Below are positions 44,235 through 53,317 of a DNA stretch of 64,000 nt, in pieces. The DNA comes from Janthinobacterium sp051380735 (GTDB lineage Bacteria; Pseudomonadota; Gammaproteobacteria; Burkholderiales; Burkholderiaceae_D): assembly GCF_051380735.1 (NCBI RefSeq), contig NZ_JBNYXQ010000005.1, forward strand, positions 289,983-353,982. The letters run 5' to 3'. The notes beneath the pieces were generated by a model that saw nothing but the letters and a program-made list of their open reading frames with translations, was not told where the DNA came from and did not search any database. Positions within the stretch are counted from its first letter, which is position 1, and every line of letters starts with the position of its first letter. Made by a program: the position numbers and the translations under genes.

Positions 44235-44924
44235 ATGAGCAAGGTATTGTTAATCGACGACGACATCGAACTGGTCGGCATGTTCCAGGAATACCTGGAG
44301 CAGGAAGGTTTTGCAGCGAAAGCCGTGCATGACGGCGAACGAGGCGCTGCCGAAGCGCTGACGGGCCAGTACGCCATCGCCATCCTCGACGTGATGATGC
44401 CGCGCATGAATGGTCTGGAAACCTTGCGCCGCATCCGCGCCGGCAGCCGGCTGCCGATCCTGATGCTGACGGCGCGCGGCGACGATACCGACCGCATTGT
44501 CGGCCTGGAACTGGGCGCCGACGATTACGTCACCAAGCCCTGCACGCCGCGCGAACTGACGGCGCGCATCCGCGCCATCCTGCGCCGCTCGCAAGCCTTG
44601 CCGCATGACACCTCGGCCACCGCGCCCTTGACCGTTGGCAACCTGACGATGTGGCCGGAACAGCGGCGCGCTGCCTGGGCCGGGGTGCAGCTGGAACTGA
44701 CGAGCACGGAATTCAATCTGCTGGAAGTGCTGGTGCGTAATGCCGGCAAACCGGTGAGCAAGAATCAATTGTCCGAACTGGGGCTGGGCCGGCCCATGGC
44801 CCGCTTCGACCGCAATATCGACGTGCACCTGAGCAGCCTGCGCCGCAAGCTCGGCAGCCTGGACGACGGCCGCTCCTGCCTGCAGACCGTGTACCGGCTC
44901 GGCTACCAGTTGATCAAGGAATAA
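44235..44924 (+). CDS. cpxR: CpxR-like response regulator (OmpR family)
   Basis: A 229-residue transcription factor. The receiver domain has acidic DDD near residue 9, the phospho-acceptor aspartate in AILDVMMPRMNG, and lysine in YVTKPCTPREL. The winged-helix domain ends in HLSSLRRKLGSL and TVYRLGYQLIKE. CpxR/RstA-type regulators control envelope stress; CpxR boxes in the promoter and the Spy-like gene opposite support the name. ATG 44235 begins the receiver; AGGAAG lies 11 bases upstream. CpxA follows two bases after the stop. Confidence 0.88.
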   Translation: MSKVLLIDDDIELVGMFQEYLEQEGFAAKAVHDGERGAAEALTGQYAIAILDVMMPRMNGLETLRRIRAGSRLPILMLTARGDDTDRIVGLELGADDYVTKPCTPRELTARIRAILRRSQALPHDTSATAPLTVGNLTMWPEQRRAAWAGVQLELTSTEFNLLEVLVRNAGKPVSKNQLSELGLGRPMARFDRNIDVHLSSLRRKLGSLDDGRSCLQTVYRLGYQLIKE

Positions 44925-44926
44925 GC

Positions 44927-46408
44927 GTGGGCCGCCTGTTCTGGAAGTTTTTCCTGTGCATCTTGCTCGCCCAGGTCGCCGCCACCATCGGCATCGGTGG
45001 TACTTTCTGGCTGAAAAGCCGCGCCGCCCAGCAGGCGCGGACGCAGGAAATCGACACCAGCCCGCCGGCGCAAATGGCCATCGAAGCGGCCACCGCCACC
45101 CTCGAAGCGGGCGGCAGCAAGGCACTGCAGCATTTCATCGGCAAGCTCGAGCGCATGCGCGTGATGGCTGTCGATGTCCACGGCCGCGAGCTGATGGGTC
45201 GTACCGTGCAGCCCGCCATGCTGAACAAGGCGCGTGCCTTGCTGCAACAGCAACAGCCGCGCGTCGTCGTGCGTGAAGCCACCGGCAGCGACGGCGTGCG
45301 CTATTTGCTGTTCCTGCCCTATTCCGAACATTTCCGCACGGCCGGCACTGACGCCGCGCGCGAAACCCTGAACGCGGTGAGCATGGCCGGCAACCGCATG
45401 CCGCCGGGGCTGCGCATGGACGTACCCGGCGCGCCAGCCGACATGAACGGCATGAAGCCGCCGCCAGGCCCGCGCATGGACAGCCCTTACCGTACCTTTA
45501 TTCCGATTATCGCCGCCACCGTGGCCAGCCTGCTGTTTGCCTTCCTGCTGGCCTGGTATTTTTCGCGCCCGATCCGCGACCTGCGCGCCGCGTTCGAAGC
45601 GGCCTCCGGTGGCGACCTGGCGCCGCGCTTCCAGGCGGTCGCCAGGCGCCGCGACGAGCTGACCGACCTGGGCCGCGATTTCGACCGCATGACAGGCCGC
45701 TTGCGCAGCCTGATGGATAGCCAGACGCGGCTGTTGCACGATGTGTCGCACGAATTGCGCTCGCCGCTGGCGCGCCTGCAGGCCGCCATCGGCCTGGCCC
45801 ACCAGCAGCCCGACAAGCTGGCCGCCTCGATGGACCGCATTGAGCGCGAAAGCGTGCGCATGGACAAGCTGGTCGGCGAACTGCTGACCCTGTCGCGCCT
45901 GGAAGCGGGCGCCGTCAACCCGCTCAACGAAGACTTCAGCATCGCCGATTTACTGCACGACATCGTCGAAGACGCCCGTTTCGAGGCCGAGGCCGACGCA
46001 CGCCAGGTCGGCATCACCGTCAGCGGCGACGCCGATATCGCCAGCGCCATCGTCAACGGCCAGGCCGAATTGCTGGGGCGCGCGGTGGAAAACGTAGTGC
46101 GCAACGCCATCAAGCACAGCCCGGACGCCAGTGTTGTCAAAGTGGTGCTGTCGCGCCATGACGAGGGCCGGCAAGTGCATGTGAGCGTGCTGGACCATGG
46201 CCCCGGCGTGGCCGAGACCGACCTGTCCGCCATCTTCGAGCCGTTTTTCCGCGCCAGCAACACGCAGAAATCGACCGATGGCCATGGCCTGGGCCTGGCC
46301 ATCGCCCAGCATGTAGTCAAGGGCCATGGCGGCTCGATCGCGGCGAGGAACCGCAGCAGCGGCGGCCTGTGCGTGGAGATACGCTTGCCCGCCAAACAGA
46401 CGGGCTGA
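44927..46408 (+). CDS. cpxA: CpxA-like sensor histidine kinase
   Basis: A 493-residue inner-membrane kinase. Segments at about 5-25 and 190-210 enclose a periplasmic sensor with a Pro/Met-rich end (GNRMPPGLRMDVPGAP). A HAMP domain follows, then the H-box VSHELRSPLARLQ with H275, and ATP-site motifs NVVRNAIKHSP (N), DHGPGV and GHGLGLAIAQHV (G). The start is GTG at 44927, with AAGGAA at the end of cpxR as its ribosome site, so the two are coupled. It phosphorylates CpxR in the known system; the signal is misfolded envelope proteins. Confidence 0.87.
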   Translation: MGRLFWKFFLCILLAQVAATIGIGGTFWLKSRAAQQARTQEIDTSPPAQMAIEAATATLEAGGSKALQHFIGKLERMRVMAVDVHGRELMGRTVQPAMLNKARALLQQQQPRVVVREATGSDGVRYLLFLPYSEHFRTAGTDAARETLNAVSMAGNRMPPGLRMDVPGAPADMNGMKPPPGPRMDSPYRTFIPIIAATVASLLFAFLLAWYFSRPIRDLRAAFEAASGGDLAPRFQAVARRRDELTDLGRDFDRMTGRLRSLMDSQTRLLHDVSHELRSPLARLQAAIGLAHQQPDKLAASMDRIERESVRMDKLVGELLTLSRLEAGAVNPLNEDFSIADLLHDIVEDARFEAEADARQVGITVSGDADIASAIVNGQAELLGRAVENVVRNAIKHSPDASVVKVVLSRHDEGRQVHVSVLDHGPGVAETDLSAIFEPFFRASNTQKSTDGHGLGLAIAQHVVKGHGGSIAARNRSSGGLCVEIRLPAKQTG

Positions 46409-46417
46409 CGTCAAGGC

Positions 46418-46801
46418 TTATGCCTGGGTGTCGATCACGCTGCCCAGGGTCGAGATGGCCGAGCGTGCAGGGCCGCTGGTATCGGTGCTGCTGGTATCCG
46501 TACTGCTGGCGGCCTTGCTGTCCTGCTTTTGCTGAGCCTGCTGGGCGGCAGTCGCCTGCAATTGTGCGATCAGCGCCTGCAGCAATTCTATCTGCTGCGC
46601 CAGCTCCTTCTGCATCTTTTTCGATGCTTCCGTCTGCTCCCCCTTCTGCGACGCCTTCAGATGCTCTTGCGCATCCGTAATCTGCTCTTGCAGTGCGGCG
46701 ATCTGCTTGGCGCTGCTGGACCCGCTGCTGCTGGCCCCGCTGCTGCTGGCGACTGTAATTACCGCGCTGACCCCGCTACCCGAACTGATTGGCGATACCA
46801 T
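46418..46801 (-). CDS. FlxA-like coiled-coil protein
   Basis: A 127-residue protein without signal peptide. A Ser/Gly-rich N-terminus (MVSPISSGSGVSAVI) is followed by a coiled coil (KQIAALQEQITDAQEHLKAS, KKMQKELAQQIELLQALIAQLQ) and a Gln/Ser/Thr-rich tail. The layout matches the FlxA-like family, whose founding member belongs to the flagellar regulon in E. coli but whose function is unclear. It converges on cpxA; a CpxR-like box lies upstream at 46872-46886. Confidence 0.7.
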   Translation of the reverse strand: MVSPISSGSGVSAVITVASSSGASSSGSSSAKQIAALQEQITDAQEHLKASQKGEQTEASKKMQKELAQQIELLQALIAQLQATAAQQAQQKQDSKAASSTDTSSTDTSGPARSAISTLGSVIDTQA

Positions 46802-46871
46802 GATGATTGTCTTTCGTCTGAATCGATACCCTCATTATCGCAAAGTTTCCTTTAGATAAACAGGCACAAGC

Positions 46872-46886
46872 GTAAGGGTAGGTAAA
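46872..46886. promoter_or_regulatory. Single CpxR-like box upstream of the FlxA-like gene
   Basis: GTAAG-GGTAG-GTAAA matches GTAAA-N5-GTAAA with one mismatch, 71 bases upstream of the FlxA-like ATG. A chance match in one place is possible. Confidence 0.35.
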
Positions 46887-46963
46887 GACGGCCGGTGCAA
46901 CTGCCCACTAACGACCTTGAAAACCGGCACACTGGCGTACTTCCCCTGCAACGACAGCCAGCC

Positions 46964-47502
46964 ATGACGCCACTCCTGCCCACCCTGCACGACTTTTCTC
47001 CCCCTCTGCGCTTTGGCGTGCATGAGTATCCCATGCACCATCTGCGTGGCGGCACCTCGACCGGGCTGGTGCCGCACGCACGCAGCGTGCCGGATGACCC
47101 GCTATTGCGCGACGAATTGCTGCGCCACCTGATGGGGGTGCCGCAGTCGGGCCGGCGGCCGGGCAACCGGCAGGTCACGGGTCTGGGCTGCAGTTCCCCC
47201 ACCAGCAACAAGGTATCGAAGCGCTGGCGATCCACCGGCATGAAATCGGACTCCGCAATACCAATACGGGGGTAGTGACTACCTCGCGCATGGCGCGACG
47301 GGCGGACGGCAGCTTTGTCGCTACGTCGATTCCCGGCGTGCAAGGCCAGTTTCCGGCCGTCGAACTGTTGGTGGCGGGCGGCAATATTGCGGTACGTTAT
47401 TCAGCGCGGCTTACCGGCGCAGCGCGCAGATCCCTGCTGCGCGGCCATATGCCGCTGTACCAGGCCTCGCCTGCACTGGCGGCCTGGCTGGCGAAAAGGT
47501 AG
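46964..47502 (+). pseudogene. Decayed PrpF-family isomerase gene
   Basis: Fragments of a PrpF/4-oxalomesaconate-tautomerase-like protein remain in two frames. The N-terminal hallmark HHLRGGTSTGLVPHARSVP, then RDELLRHLMGVPQ and QVTGLGCSSPTSNKV, lies at 47033-47216 in one frame. At about 47205 the homology moves to another frame (EIGLRNTNTGVV, SIPGVQGQFPAVELLV) and ends with ARRSLLRG. About 390 residues are expected; fewer than 180 remain, so there are at least one frameshift and large deletions. It abuts dcd, which converges on it. Family identity rests on the RGGTS and NTNTG motifs. Confidence 0.65.
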
Positions 47503-47503
47503 C

Positions 47504-48070
47504 TTACGCCTTTGGCAGGGTCACGCCGCTTTGGCCCTGGTACTTGCCGTCGCGATCCTTGTACGAGGTTTCGCACACTTCATCGCTTTCAAAGAACAGC
47601 ACTTGCGCGCAGCCTTCGCCGGCGTAGATTTTGGCCGGCAACGGTGTGGTGTTGGAAAACTCCAGCGTCACATAGCCTTCCCATTCTGGCTCGAATGGGG
47701 TCACGTTGACGATAATGCCGCAACGTGCGTAGGTCGACTTGCCCAGGCAGATCGTCAGCACGCTGCGTGGAATGCGGAAGTATTCGATGGTGCGGGCCAG
47801 CGCGAAGGAATTGGGCGGAATAATGCAGACATCGCTTTTCACGTCGACAAACGAGTTCGAATCGAAGTTTTTCGGATCGACAATCGTGCTGTTGATATTG
47901 GTGAAAATCTTGAACTCGTCGGCGCAGCGGATGTCATAGCCATACGACGAGGTGCCATACGAAATGACTTTGCGGCCATCGACGGCGCGCACCTGGTTAG
48001 GTTCGAACGGCTCGATCATGCCGGTTGACTCCGCCATGCGGCGTATCCATTTATCGCTTTTAATCGTCAT
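47504..48070 (-). CDS. dcd: dCTP deaminase
   Basis: A 188-residue homotrimeric enzyme that deaminates dCTP to dUTP, feeding dUMP to ThyA. Motifs: SYGTSSYGYDIRCADEFKIF, ICLGKSTYARCGIIVNVTPFEPEWEGYVTLE (catalytic Glu in the TLEFSN stretch), and AQVLFFESD. Full family length. The ATG at 48070 is preceded by AGAAAG. It faces the remnant of a prpF-like gene. Confidence 0.96.
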   Translation of the reverse strand: MTIKSDKWIRRMAESTGMIEPFEPNQVRAVDGRKVISYGTSSYGYDIRCADEFKIFTNINSTIVDPKNFDSNSFVDVKSDVCIIPPNSFALARTIEYFRIPRSVLTICLGKSTYARCGIIVNVTPFEPEWEGYVTLEFSNTTPLPAKIYAGEGCAQVLFFESDEVCETSYKDRDGKYQGQSGVTLPKA

Positions 48071-48159
48071 CGCTGGGGCATCTTTCTAGAATATCGGAAT
48101 GGCTGGATTTTACGCGAAAACCCGCCACCGTTGGCCCCCACGGCGCCGAAATTGATGGC

Positions 48160-48963
48160 TCAGGCCGGCCTGGCCAGCAGATCGGAAATCATTTCATGCA
48201 CGACCTGCGCCGTCAGCTCGGGCGACTCCATCGGAAACAGATGGCCACCCGGCACTTGCCGGAAAAACCTGCCGACCAGTTTCCTGGTCGCCGCCAGCCC
48301 CGCCTGCCGGCACTCGACCGATTCAGTCCCCCCTATAAAACCGACCGGCACCGGCAAGCCTTCCTTCACCAGCTTGCCCACGTGGTGCGGCAAGCCCCGG
48401 TAAACCTCGGTTTCCACCTCACGCGTAAAACGCAGCTGCACGCCGTCGGGATGGGGTGCGAGGCCGCTGGCAATATAGTCGCGCAGCACTTGCGGTGCCC
48501 AGATGGAAAACAGCTCCTTGGCGGCAAAATGGTCATGCGCCGCCTGCGCGTCGGGCCACACCTTACGGCGCCGGGCAGAAAAACGCGCCGGCGAATAGCG
48601 CTCGCCGATGGCCGTGTTCCTGGCCAGGCGCACGAACATGGCGCGCCAGCCGGCTACCACGGGCGAGTCGAGCAAGACCACGCAGCGCACCAGATCGGGC
48701 CTGGCCTTGGCCGCCATCACGCTCAGCATGCCGCCCAGCGAATGGCCGACCAGGATCACCGGTGCGCTGTAGCGGCGCTCGAGGTCATCAACCAGTTCGC
48801 GCACCAGCTCGGGCCAACCGGCCGTGACCGGGTAGCGCGGATCATGTCCATGCATGTCGAGCGCCTGCACCTGATAGTGCTCGCCCAACAGCGAAAACAG
48901 CTTGCGGTAGGTGCCGGCCGGGTAACTGTTGGCGTGGGAAAAATGGAGCTGCGGTAGTGTCAT
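48160..48963 (-). CDS. Alpha/beta hydrolase
   Basis: A 267-residue hydrolase. LHFSHANSYPAGTYRKLFSLL gives the entry strand, GHSLGGM the elbow (S near residue 93), and PGGHLFPMESPE the histidine; an acid lies in GFIGGTESVE or nearby. The substrate is unknown. It follows the HAD gene by 58 bases on the same strand, so it may be the last gene of a unit with the TSUP transporter and HAD phosphatase. Confidence 0.82.
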   Translation of the reverse strand: MTLPQLHFSHANSYPAGTYRKLFSLLGEHYQVQALDMHGHDPRYPVTAGWPELVRELVDDLERRYSAPVILVGHSLGGMLSVMAAKARPDLVRCVVLLDSPVVAGWRAMFVRLARNTAIGERYSPARFSARRRKVWPDAQAAHDHFAAKELFSIWAPQVLRDYIASGLAPHPDGVQLRFTREVETEVYRGLPHHVGKLVKEGLPVPVGFIGGTESVECRQAGLAATRKLVGRFFRQVPGGHLFPMESPELTAQVVHEMISDLLARPA

Positions 48964-49021
48964 GATGTTCTTCAGGCAGGCTGGGCGATGGATGATTGTA
49001 ATGGCAGGCCGGCCGGATGGA

Positions 49022-49717
49022 TCAGAGTGCGCACTCTAACTGCGGCAAGGCTCTGGCCGCACCGGGCACGAACGTGGCCAGCACTGCGCCCAGTTCCGCG
49101 ACCGAGTCCACCACGCAAAACGCGCCGTCGAAGGCGTAATGGCGGTTCATGTGGTTGCGCAAGATAATGCATTCCAGCCCGGCAGCATGCGCCGCCCGCA
49201 AGCCGCGCGGCGCATCCTCCACCGCCACGCACTCCCCGGCTGCCAGCCCCAGCCGTTGCAAGCCCAGCAGATAGCCATCGGGCGCCGGCTTGCTGGCGCC
49301 GTACGATTCGCGCGTCAGCACAAAATCAAACTGGTCTCGCAAGCCGCTGTGCGCATGGCTCAGTTCAAAATGTTCGCGGTAGGCGCTGGTCACCACGCCC
49401 ATGCCCACATGCGGGCGCATGCAGTCCAGCAAGTTGCCCATGCCTGGCATAGCCAGTTGCCGCGCCTGGCGCAGCCGTTCAGCGAACAGCTGCTTGCGTT
49501 CCAGCCGCAGCCGCTCGACCAGCGCAATATCGTGCCCCTGTCCCAGCAGCAGATGCCAGGCGCCGTAATTATGGTCGAGGAACCAGTCGAAAAATTGCTT
49601 CGGCGTCAGGTCAATGCCGTAAGGCAGCAGCAGCTCGCGGTTGCTTTCGTAAAACAGCAGCTCGGTATTGACCAGCACGCCATCGTTATCCCACAGCACG
49701 CCGCGGATGGTTTTCAT
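49022..49717 (-). CDS. HAD-superfamily phosphatase (beta-phosphoglucomutase-like)
   Basis: A 231-residue HAD hydrolase with a helical cap. Motif I is WDNDGVLVNTE near residue 10 (nucleophile and acid aspartates), motif II VVTSAY, motif III K in SKPAPDGYLLG, and motif IV VEDAPRGLRAAHAAG. Such enzymes hydrolyse small phosphorylated metabolites; the substrate is not predictable. It lies 9 bases after the TSUP transporter gene and is probably co-transcribed. Confidence 0.88.
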   Translation of the reverse strand: MKTIRGVLWDNDGVLVNTELLFYESNRELLLPYGIDLTPKQFFDWFLDHNYGAWHLLLGQGHDIALVERLRLERKQLFAERLRQARQLAMPGMGNLLDCMRPHVGMGVVTSAYREHFELSHAHSGLRDQFDFVLTRESYGASKPAPDGYLLGLQRLGLAAGECVAVEDAPRGLRAAHAAGLECIILRNHMNRHYAFDGAFCVVDSVAELGAVLATFVPGAARALPQLECAL

Positions 49718-49726
49718 GGCGGTGTC

Positions 49727-50485
49727 TTACTTGAAAATATCGTAGGACAGTTTCACGATCAACATCACCAGCAGCACCAGGAACAGCACCCGCACAAAGG
49801 CGGCGCCACGGCGCACGGCGATCCAGGTACCGGTCAGCGCACCGAGGATATTGCACACCGCCATCGGCGCGGCCACCGCGTACACCACATGACCGGCAGG
49901 AATAAAAAATGCCAGCGCAGCGAGATTGGTAGCGATATTGACCAGTTTCGAGCACGCCGAGGCAAGGATAAAGTCGAAGCCGAACACACGGATAAACAGG
50001 AAAATCAGAAAGCTGCCCGTGCCCGGCCCGAACAGGCCATCATAAAAACCGATGGCGCCGCCGATCACCACCGCCAGGATGCGCTCGCGCGGCCCTACAG
50101 TGCGCGCTTCGCGCAGGCTGCCGAAATCCTTCTTGATGAACGTGTAGATCGCCATGATGATGATCAAGACCAGCACCATCGGCCGCACCACCTGCTGCGG
50201 CACATAGGAAACGGCGGCTGCGCCCAGGAATGACATCACGAAAGCGGCGGCCACGGCCGGCAGTACCAGCAGCCAGGGCACCTGTACCTTGCCGATAAAC
50301 GAGCGCGCGGCAAAGGTGGTGCCGCAGGCCGACGCCAATTTATTGGTGCCGAGCAAGGATGCCGACGCCATGTTCGGCATCAGGTTGAACAGTGCCGGCA
50401 ACTGAATCAACCCGCCCCCACCCACGGCGGCATCGATCAGGCCGGCAAAAAAGGCAAACAAACACAGCAGTGAAATGGTCAGCAT
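49727..50485 (-). CDS. TSUP-family transporter (TauE/SafE)
   Basis: A 252-residue inner-membrane protein with about eight helices. The duplicated family motif is visible twice: FFAGLIDAAVGGGGLIQLPAL near the start and GGAIGFYDGLFGPGTGSFLIF in the second half. Relatives export sulfite, sulfoacetate or other anions. ATG 50485 begins the first helix; an upstream ATG at 50569 would add a non-hydrophobic stretch within the LysR promoter region. It diverges from a LysR gene, which may control it. Confidence 0.85.
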   Translation of the reverse strand: MLTISLLCLFAFFAGLIDAAVGGGGLIQLPALFNLMPNMASASLLGTNKLASACGTTFAARSFIGKVQVPWLLVLPAVAAAFVMSFLGAAAVSYVPQQVVRPMVLVLIIIMAIYTFIKKDFGSLREARTVGPRERILAVVIGGAIGFYDGLFGPGTGSFLIFLFIRVFGFDFILASACSKLVNIATNLAALAFFIPAGHVVYAVAAPMAVCNILGALTGTWIAVRRGAAFVRVLFLVLLVMLIVKLSYDIFK

Positions 50486-50639
50486 GGCGGCAAGGTAAAG
50501 GATGGCAACAGGGCAAGTATAGGCCGCGCGGGTTTTTCTGGATGCAACTTCATATTGCGCAAAACGCAATCAGACGTAACGCTTGACGAAATGGGGTGCG
50601 CTGCGGTCTACTGGCCTTTTAGGCTGCGGGAAGCAGGCA

Positions 50640-51554
50640 ATGTCGATCAAGCTGATGTGGGAAATCCGTGCTTTTTGCACGGTGGTGGAAAAACGCAGTT
50701 TCGTGCACGCGGCGCGCATGCTGGGCCGCTCGCCGTCGGCCGTCACGCGCGCCATCCAGTTCCTGGAAGACGCGATTGGCGCGGAATTGATCTTGCGTAC
50801 GCAAAAGCAGTTCACATTGACCACCGCCGGCGAAACTTATTACGCCTCGGCCAGGCATTTGCTGGAAACCCAGGCCGAAGCGGAAGACCAGCTGGCTGAA
50901 CTGAGCAACTCTCCGCAAGGCTGGGTGCGCATCTCCGCGCCCGAGATCCTGTCGCTGGGCTTCTTGCCGAAACTGGTGGCGCGGTTCTCGCGCGACTATC
51001 CGAATGTGTCGGTCGACATCCATTTCTCGGACAAATCGATCGACCCGATCCAGGAAAAGCTCGATTTCGCCATCCGTGGCGCCTTCCCCCAGTCCAGCGA
51101 ACTGATCGGCTACGCCCTGTGGAACTACCGCCGCTATATGTACGCCGCCCCCGACTACGTCGAGCGCATGGGCCTGCCCGCCGAACCGGAAAACCTGGCC
51201 GCCCACGACATCATCATGCATTCGGCCCCGCGCATCCTGCGCGACTGGCATTTTGTTTCCACCGAACGCAATGTGCGCTACCAGGTCCAGCCGCGCTTTC
51301 GCTTTACTTCCGGCATCGCCACCTTCCAGGCCGCGCTGGAAGGCGCCGGCATCGCGCGACTGGCCAGCTGGCTGGCAGAACCGTCGGTGGCCAGCGGCAA
51401 GCTGGTGCGCGTTTGCCCCGCCTACCGGCTGACCTCGTCAAAGGAACTCGATCCCAGCATGCATGCGGTGTATGGCACCTCGCGCATGGCCAAGGGGGCG
51501 CGCTTGTTTCTGGAGCACGTCAAGAAACAGGGGCTGGAACTGCCTGATGCATGA
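50640..51554 (+). CDS. LysR-type transcriptional regulator
   Basis: A 304-residue regulator. The winged-helix DNA-binding domain is at about 5-63 (FCTVVEKRSFVHAARMLGRSPSAVTRAIQFLEDAIGAEL, in which A-x-x-L-x-x-S-P-S-A-V is typical). The effector-binding domain follows with the usual SAPEILSLGFLPKL and LDFAIRG motifs. ATG 50640 has a GGGAAG site upstream; ATG 50583 is unlikely. Divergence from the TSUP transporter gene, with 154 bases between, suggests it regulates that gene; the effector is unknown. Confidence 0.88.
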   Translation: MSIKLMWEIRAFCTVVEKRSFVHAARMLGRSPSAVTRAIQFLEDAIGAELILRTQKQFTLTTAGETYYASARHLLETQAEAEDQLAELSNSPQGWVRISAPEILSLGFLPKLVARFSRDYPNVSVDIHFSDKSIDPIQEKLDFAIRGAFPQSSELIGYALWNYRRYMYAAPDYVERMGLPAEPENLAAHDIIMHSAPRILRDWHFVSTERNVRYQVQPRFRFTSGIATFQAALEGAGIARLASWLAEPSVASGKLVRVCPAYRLTSSKELDPSMHAVYGTSRMAKGARLFLEHVKKQGLELPDA

Positions 51555-51600
51555 CAGCTCAGCCCCGGCAGCAGCCCCTTTCAACCAGCAGCGGAACAGG

Positions 51601-53148
51601 CTATGCCAGGCGGAACACGCTGACCACTGACGCCAGCTTGGCGGCCTGTTCCTGCAGCGCTGCTGCGGCAGCAGCAGCTTCTTCCACCAGGGCGGCGTTT
51701 TGCTGGGTCACGCTATCCATCTGGATGATGGCGCGGTTGACTTCCTCGATGCCAACGCTCTGCTCTTCGCCGGCCGCCGTGATTTCCGAGACTACGTCAC
51801 TGACGCGGCGCACGCTGTCGACCACTTCTGCCATGGTCTTGCCGGCATGCTGGACCTGCGCCGTGCCGGCACTGACCTGGACCACCGAGTCGTCGATCAG
51901 CGCCTTGATTTCCTTGGCCGCCGCTGCACTGCGCTGGGCAAGGTTACGCACCTCGGATGCCACCACCGCAAAGCCGCGACCTTGCTCGCCGGCCCGGGCC
52001 GCCTCGACCGCCGCGTTCAGCGCCAAAATATTGGTCTGGAAAGCAATGCCGTCAATCACGCTGATAATGTCGACGATCTTGCGCGACGAGGCACTGATCG
52101 AGTCCATCGTGGTGATGACCTCGCCAACCACTTTGCCGCAATCGCCGGCCACGCTGGAAGCGGACAGCGAGAGCTGCTTGGCCTGCCGCGCGTTGTCGGC
52201 GTTTTGCTTGACGGTCGAAGTCAGCTCTTCCATTGCCGACGCAGTTTGCTCCAGCGAGCTTGCTTGTTCCTCGGTGCGGCTGGACAGGTCCAGATTGCCG
52301 CTGGCGATTTCGGCCGAGGCAATGGCGATGGTATCGGTGCCGCCGCGCACTTCGCCCACCACCTGCAGCAGGCTGCTGTTCATCGCCGCCAGCGCGGTCA
52401 TCAGCTGGCCGGTCTCGTCGGCCCCGCCGCGCGAGATGGTCGCTGTCAGGTCGCCTGCGGCGACACGCTGCGCCACGCCCACGGCCTCGCGCAGCGGCAG
52501 CGCCACCGTGCGCGCAACAAAAATGGCCAGCGCCAGGCCAACCACGATCAGCACCGCCAGCATCACCAGGATCAGGCTGCGCGCCTGGCTGAACGTGGCG
52601 CTGGCCTGCTGGTCGGATGCCAGGCTGCCATCGTCGTTGATCTTGACCAGTGCTTCGAGCTGGTCGTTGACCTGGCGAAACTGCTTGTTCGATGCTCCGC
52701 GAAACAGCACGCGCGCCTCATCCTTCTTGCCTGCATGTGAAAGGCTCTTGAGTTCCTGGCTCAGGCGTTTGTACTCGTCCAGTGATTTCTGCAGTTCGGC
52801 ATAAGTGCGCTTTTCTTCCGGCTCAGAGACCAGCGCGGCGTAATTGGCCTGTTGCTTGCCCAGCGTTTCAAGCCGGGTCGCCATCGACTTGTCGGTGGCG
52901 ACCATGTCCGCCTCTTCGTTGAGCAGGATATGGGTCGCTTCGGAAATGCGATAGCGCGACAGCGAATTCTGGAGTTGGCCCAGATAGCGCACGGCTGGCA
53001 GCCAGTTGGTGGCAATATCGCTGGAGGCCTGGCTCACCTTGACCAGCTGGCTGATCGAAAACAGGCCGAGCACGCTGGTCAGGATAATCAATACAGAGAA
53101 TGACACTATTAATTTTCTGGAAATATTAAAATTATTAAACCAGCCCAT
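51601..53148 (-). CDS. Methyl-accepting chemotaxis protein
   Basis: A 515-residue chemoreceptor. A membrane segment at about 10-32 and another near 190-212 (LVMLAVLIVVGLALAIFVA) enclose a four-helix-bundle ligand domain. A HAMP domain follows, then the signalling domain with methylation helices and the conserved tip VDGIAFQTNILALNAAVEAARAGEQGRGFAVVASEVRNLAQRSA (split here by normal variation). There is no C-terminal CheR/CheB pentapeptide. The ligand is unknown. It is a single-gene unit with an AT-rich 5' region of 160 bases. Confidence 0.92.
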   Translation of the reverse strand: MGWFNNFNISRKLIVSFSVLIILTSVLGLFSISQLVKVSQASSDIATNWLPAVRYLGQLQNSLSRYRISEATHILLNEEADMVATDKSMATRLETLGKQQANYAALVSEPEEKRTYAELQKSLDEYKRLSQELKSLSHAGKKDEARVLFRGASNKQFRQVNDQLEALVKINDDGSLASDQQASATFSQARSLILVMLAVLIVVGLALAIFVARTVALPLREAVGVAQRVAAGDLTATISRGGADETGQLMTALAAMNSSLLQVVGEVRGGTDTIAIASAEIASGNLDLSSRTEEQASSLEQTASAMEELTSTVKQNADNARQAKQLSLSASSVAGDCGKVVGEVITTMDSISASSRKIVDIISVIDGIAFQTNILALNAAVEAARAGEQGRGFAVVASEVRNLAQRSAAAAKEIKALIDDSVVQVSAGTAQVQHAGKTMAEVVDSVRRVSDVVSEITAAGEEQSVGIEEVNRAIIQMDSVTQQNAALVEEAAAAAAALQEQAAKLASVVSVFRLA

Positions 53149-53281
53149 ATCATGTCCCTTTTATTGTTTTCCACCAAGAAATTCATAATAACCAAGAAGA
53201 TGAGCGATGTCGAACAAGACGGAAATATAAATGCAGATTGAAGTTCTTTGTGGTTTTCCCAGTAGTCATGCTTGACCCGAT

Positions 53282-53317
53282 AAAATAAATAACTACTTAT
53301 TAGTCATTATTTATTTT
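53282..53317. repeat. AT-only inverted repeat at the comEC 3' end
   Basis: Perfect 11-base arms AAAATAAATAA (53282-53292) and TTATTTATTTT (53307-53317) with a 14-base loop. The right arm contains the comEC TAA stop (53311-53313). It lies upstream of the chemoreceptor gene and may end comEC transcription. Confidence 0.6.

Noticed and set aside
47315..48028. A plus-strand frame opposite dcd
   Set aside because: It lies over dcd, whose protein is unmistakable; only the first part touches the prpF-like remnant.
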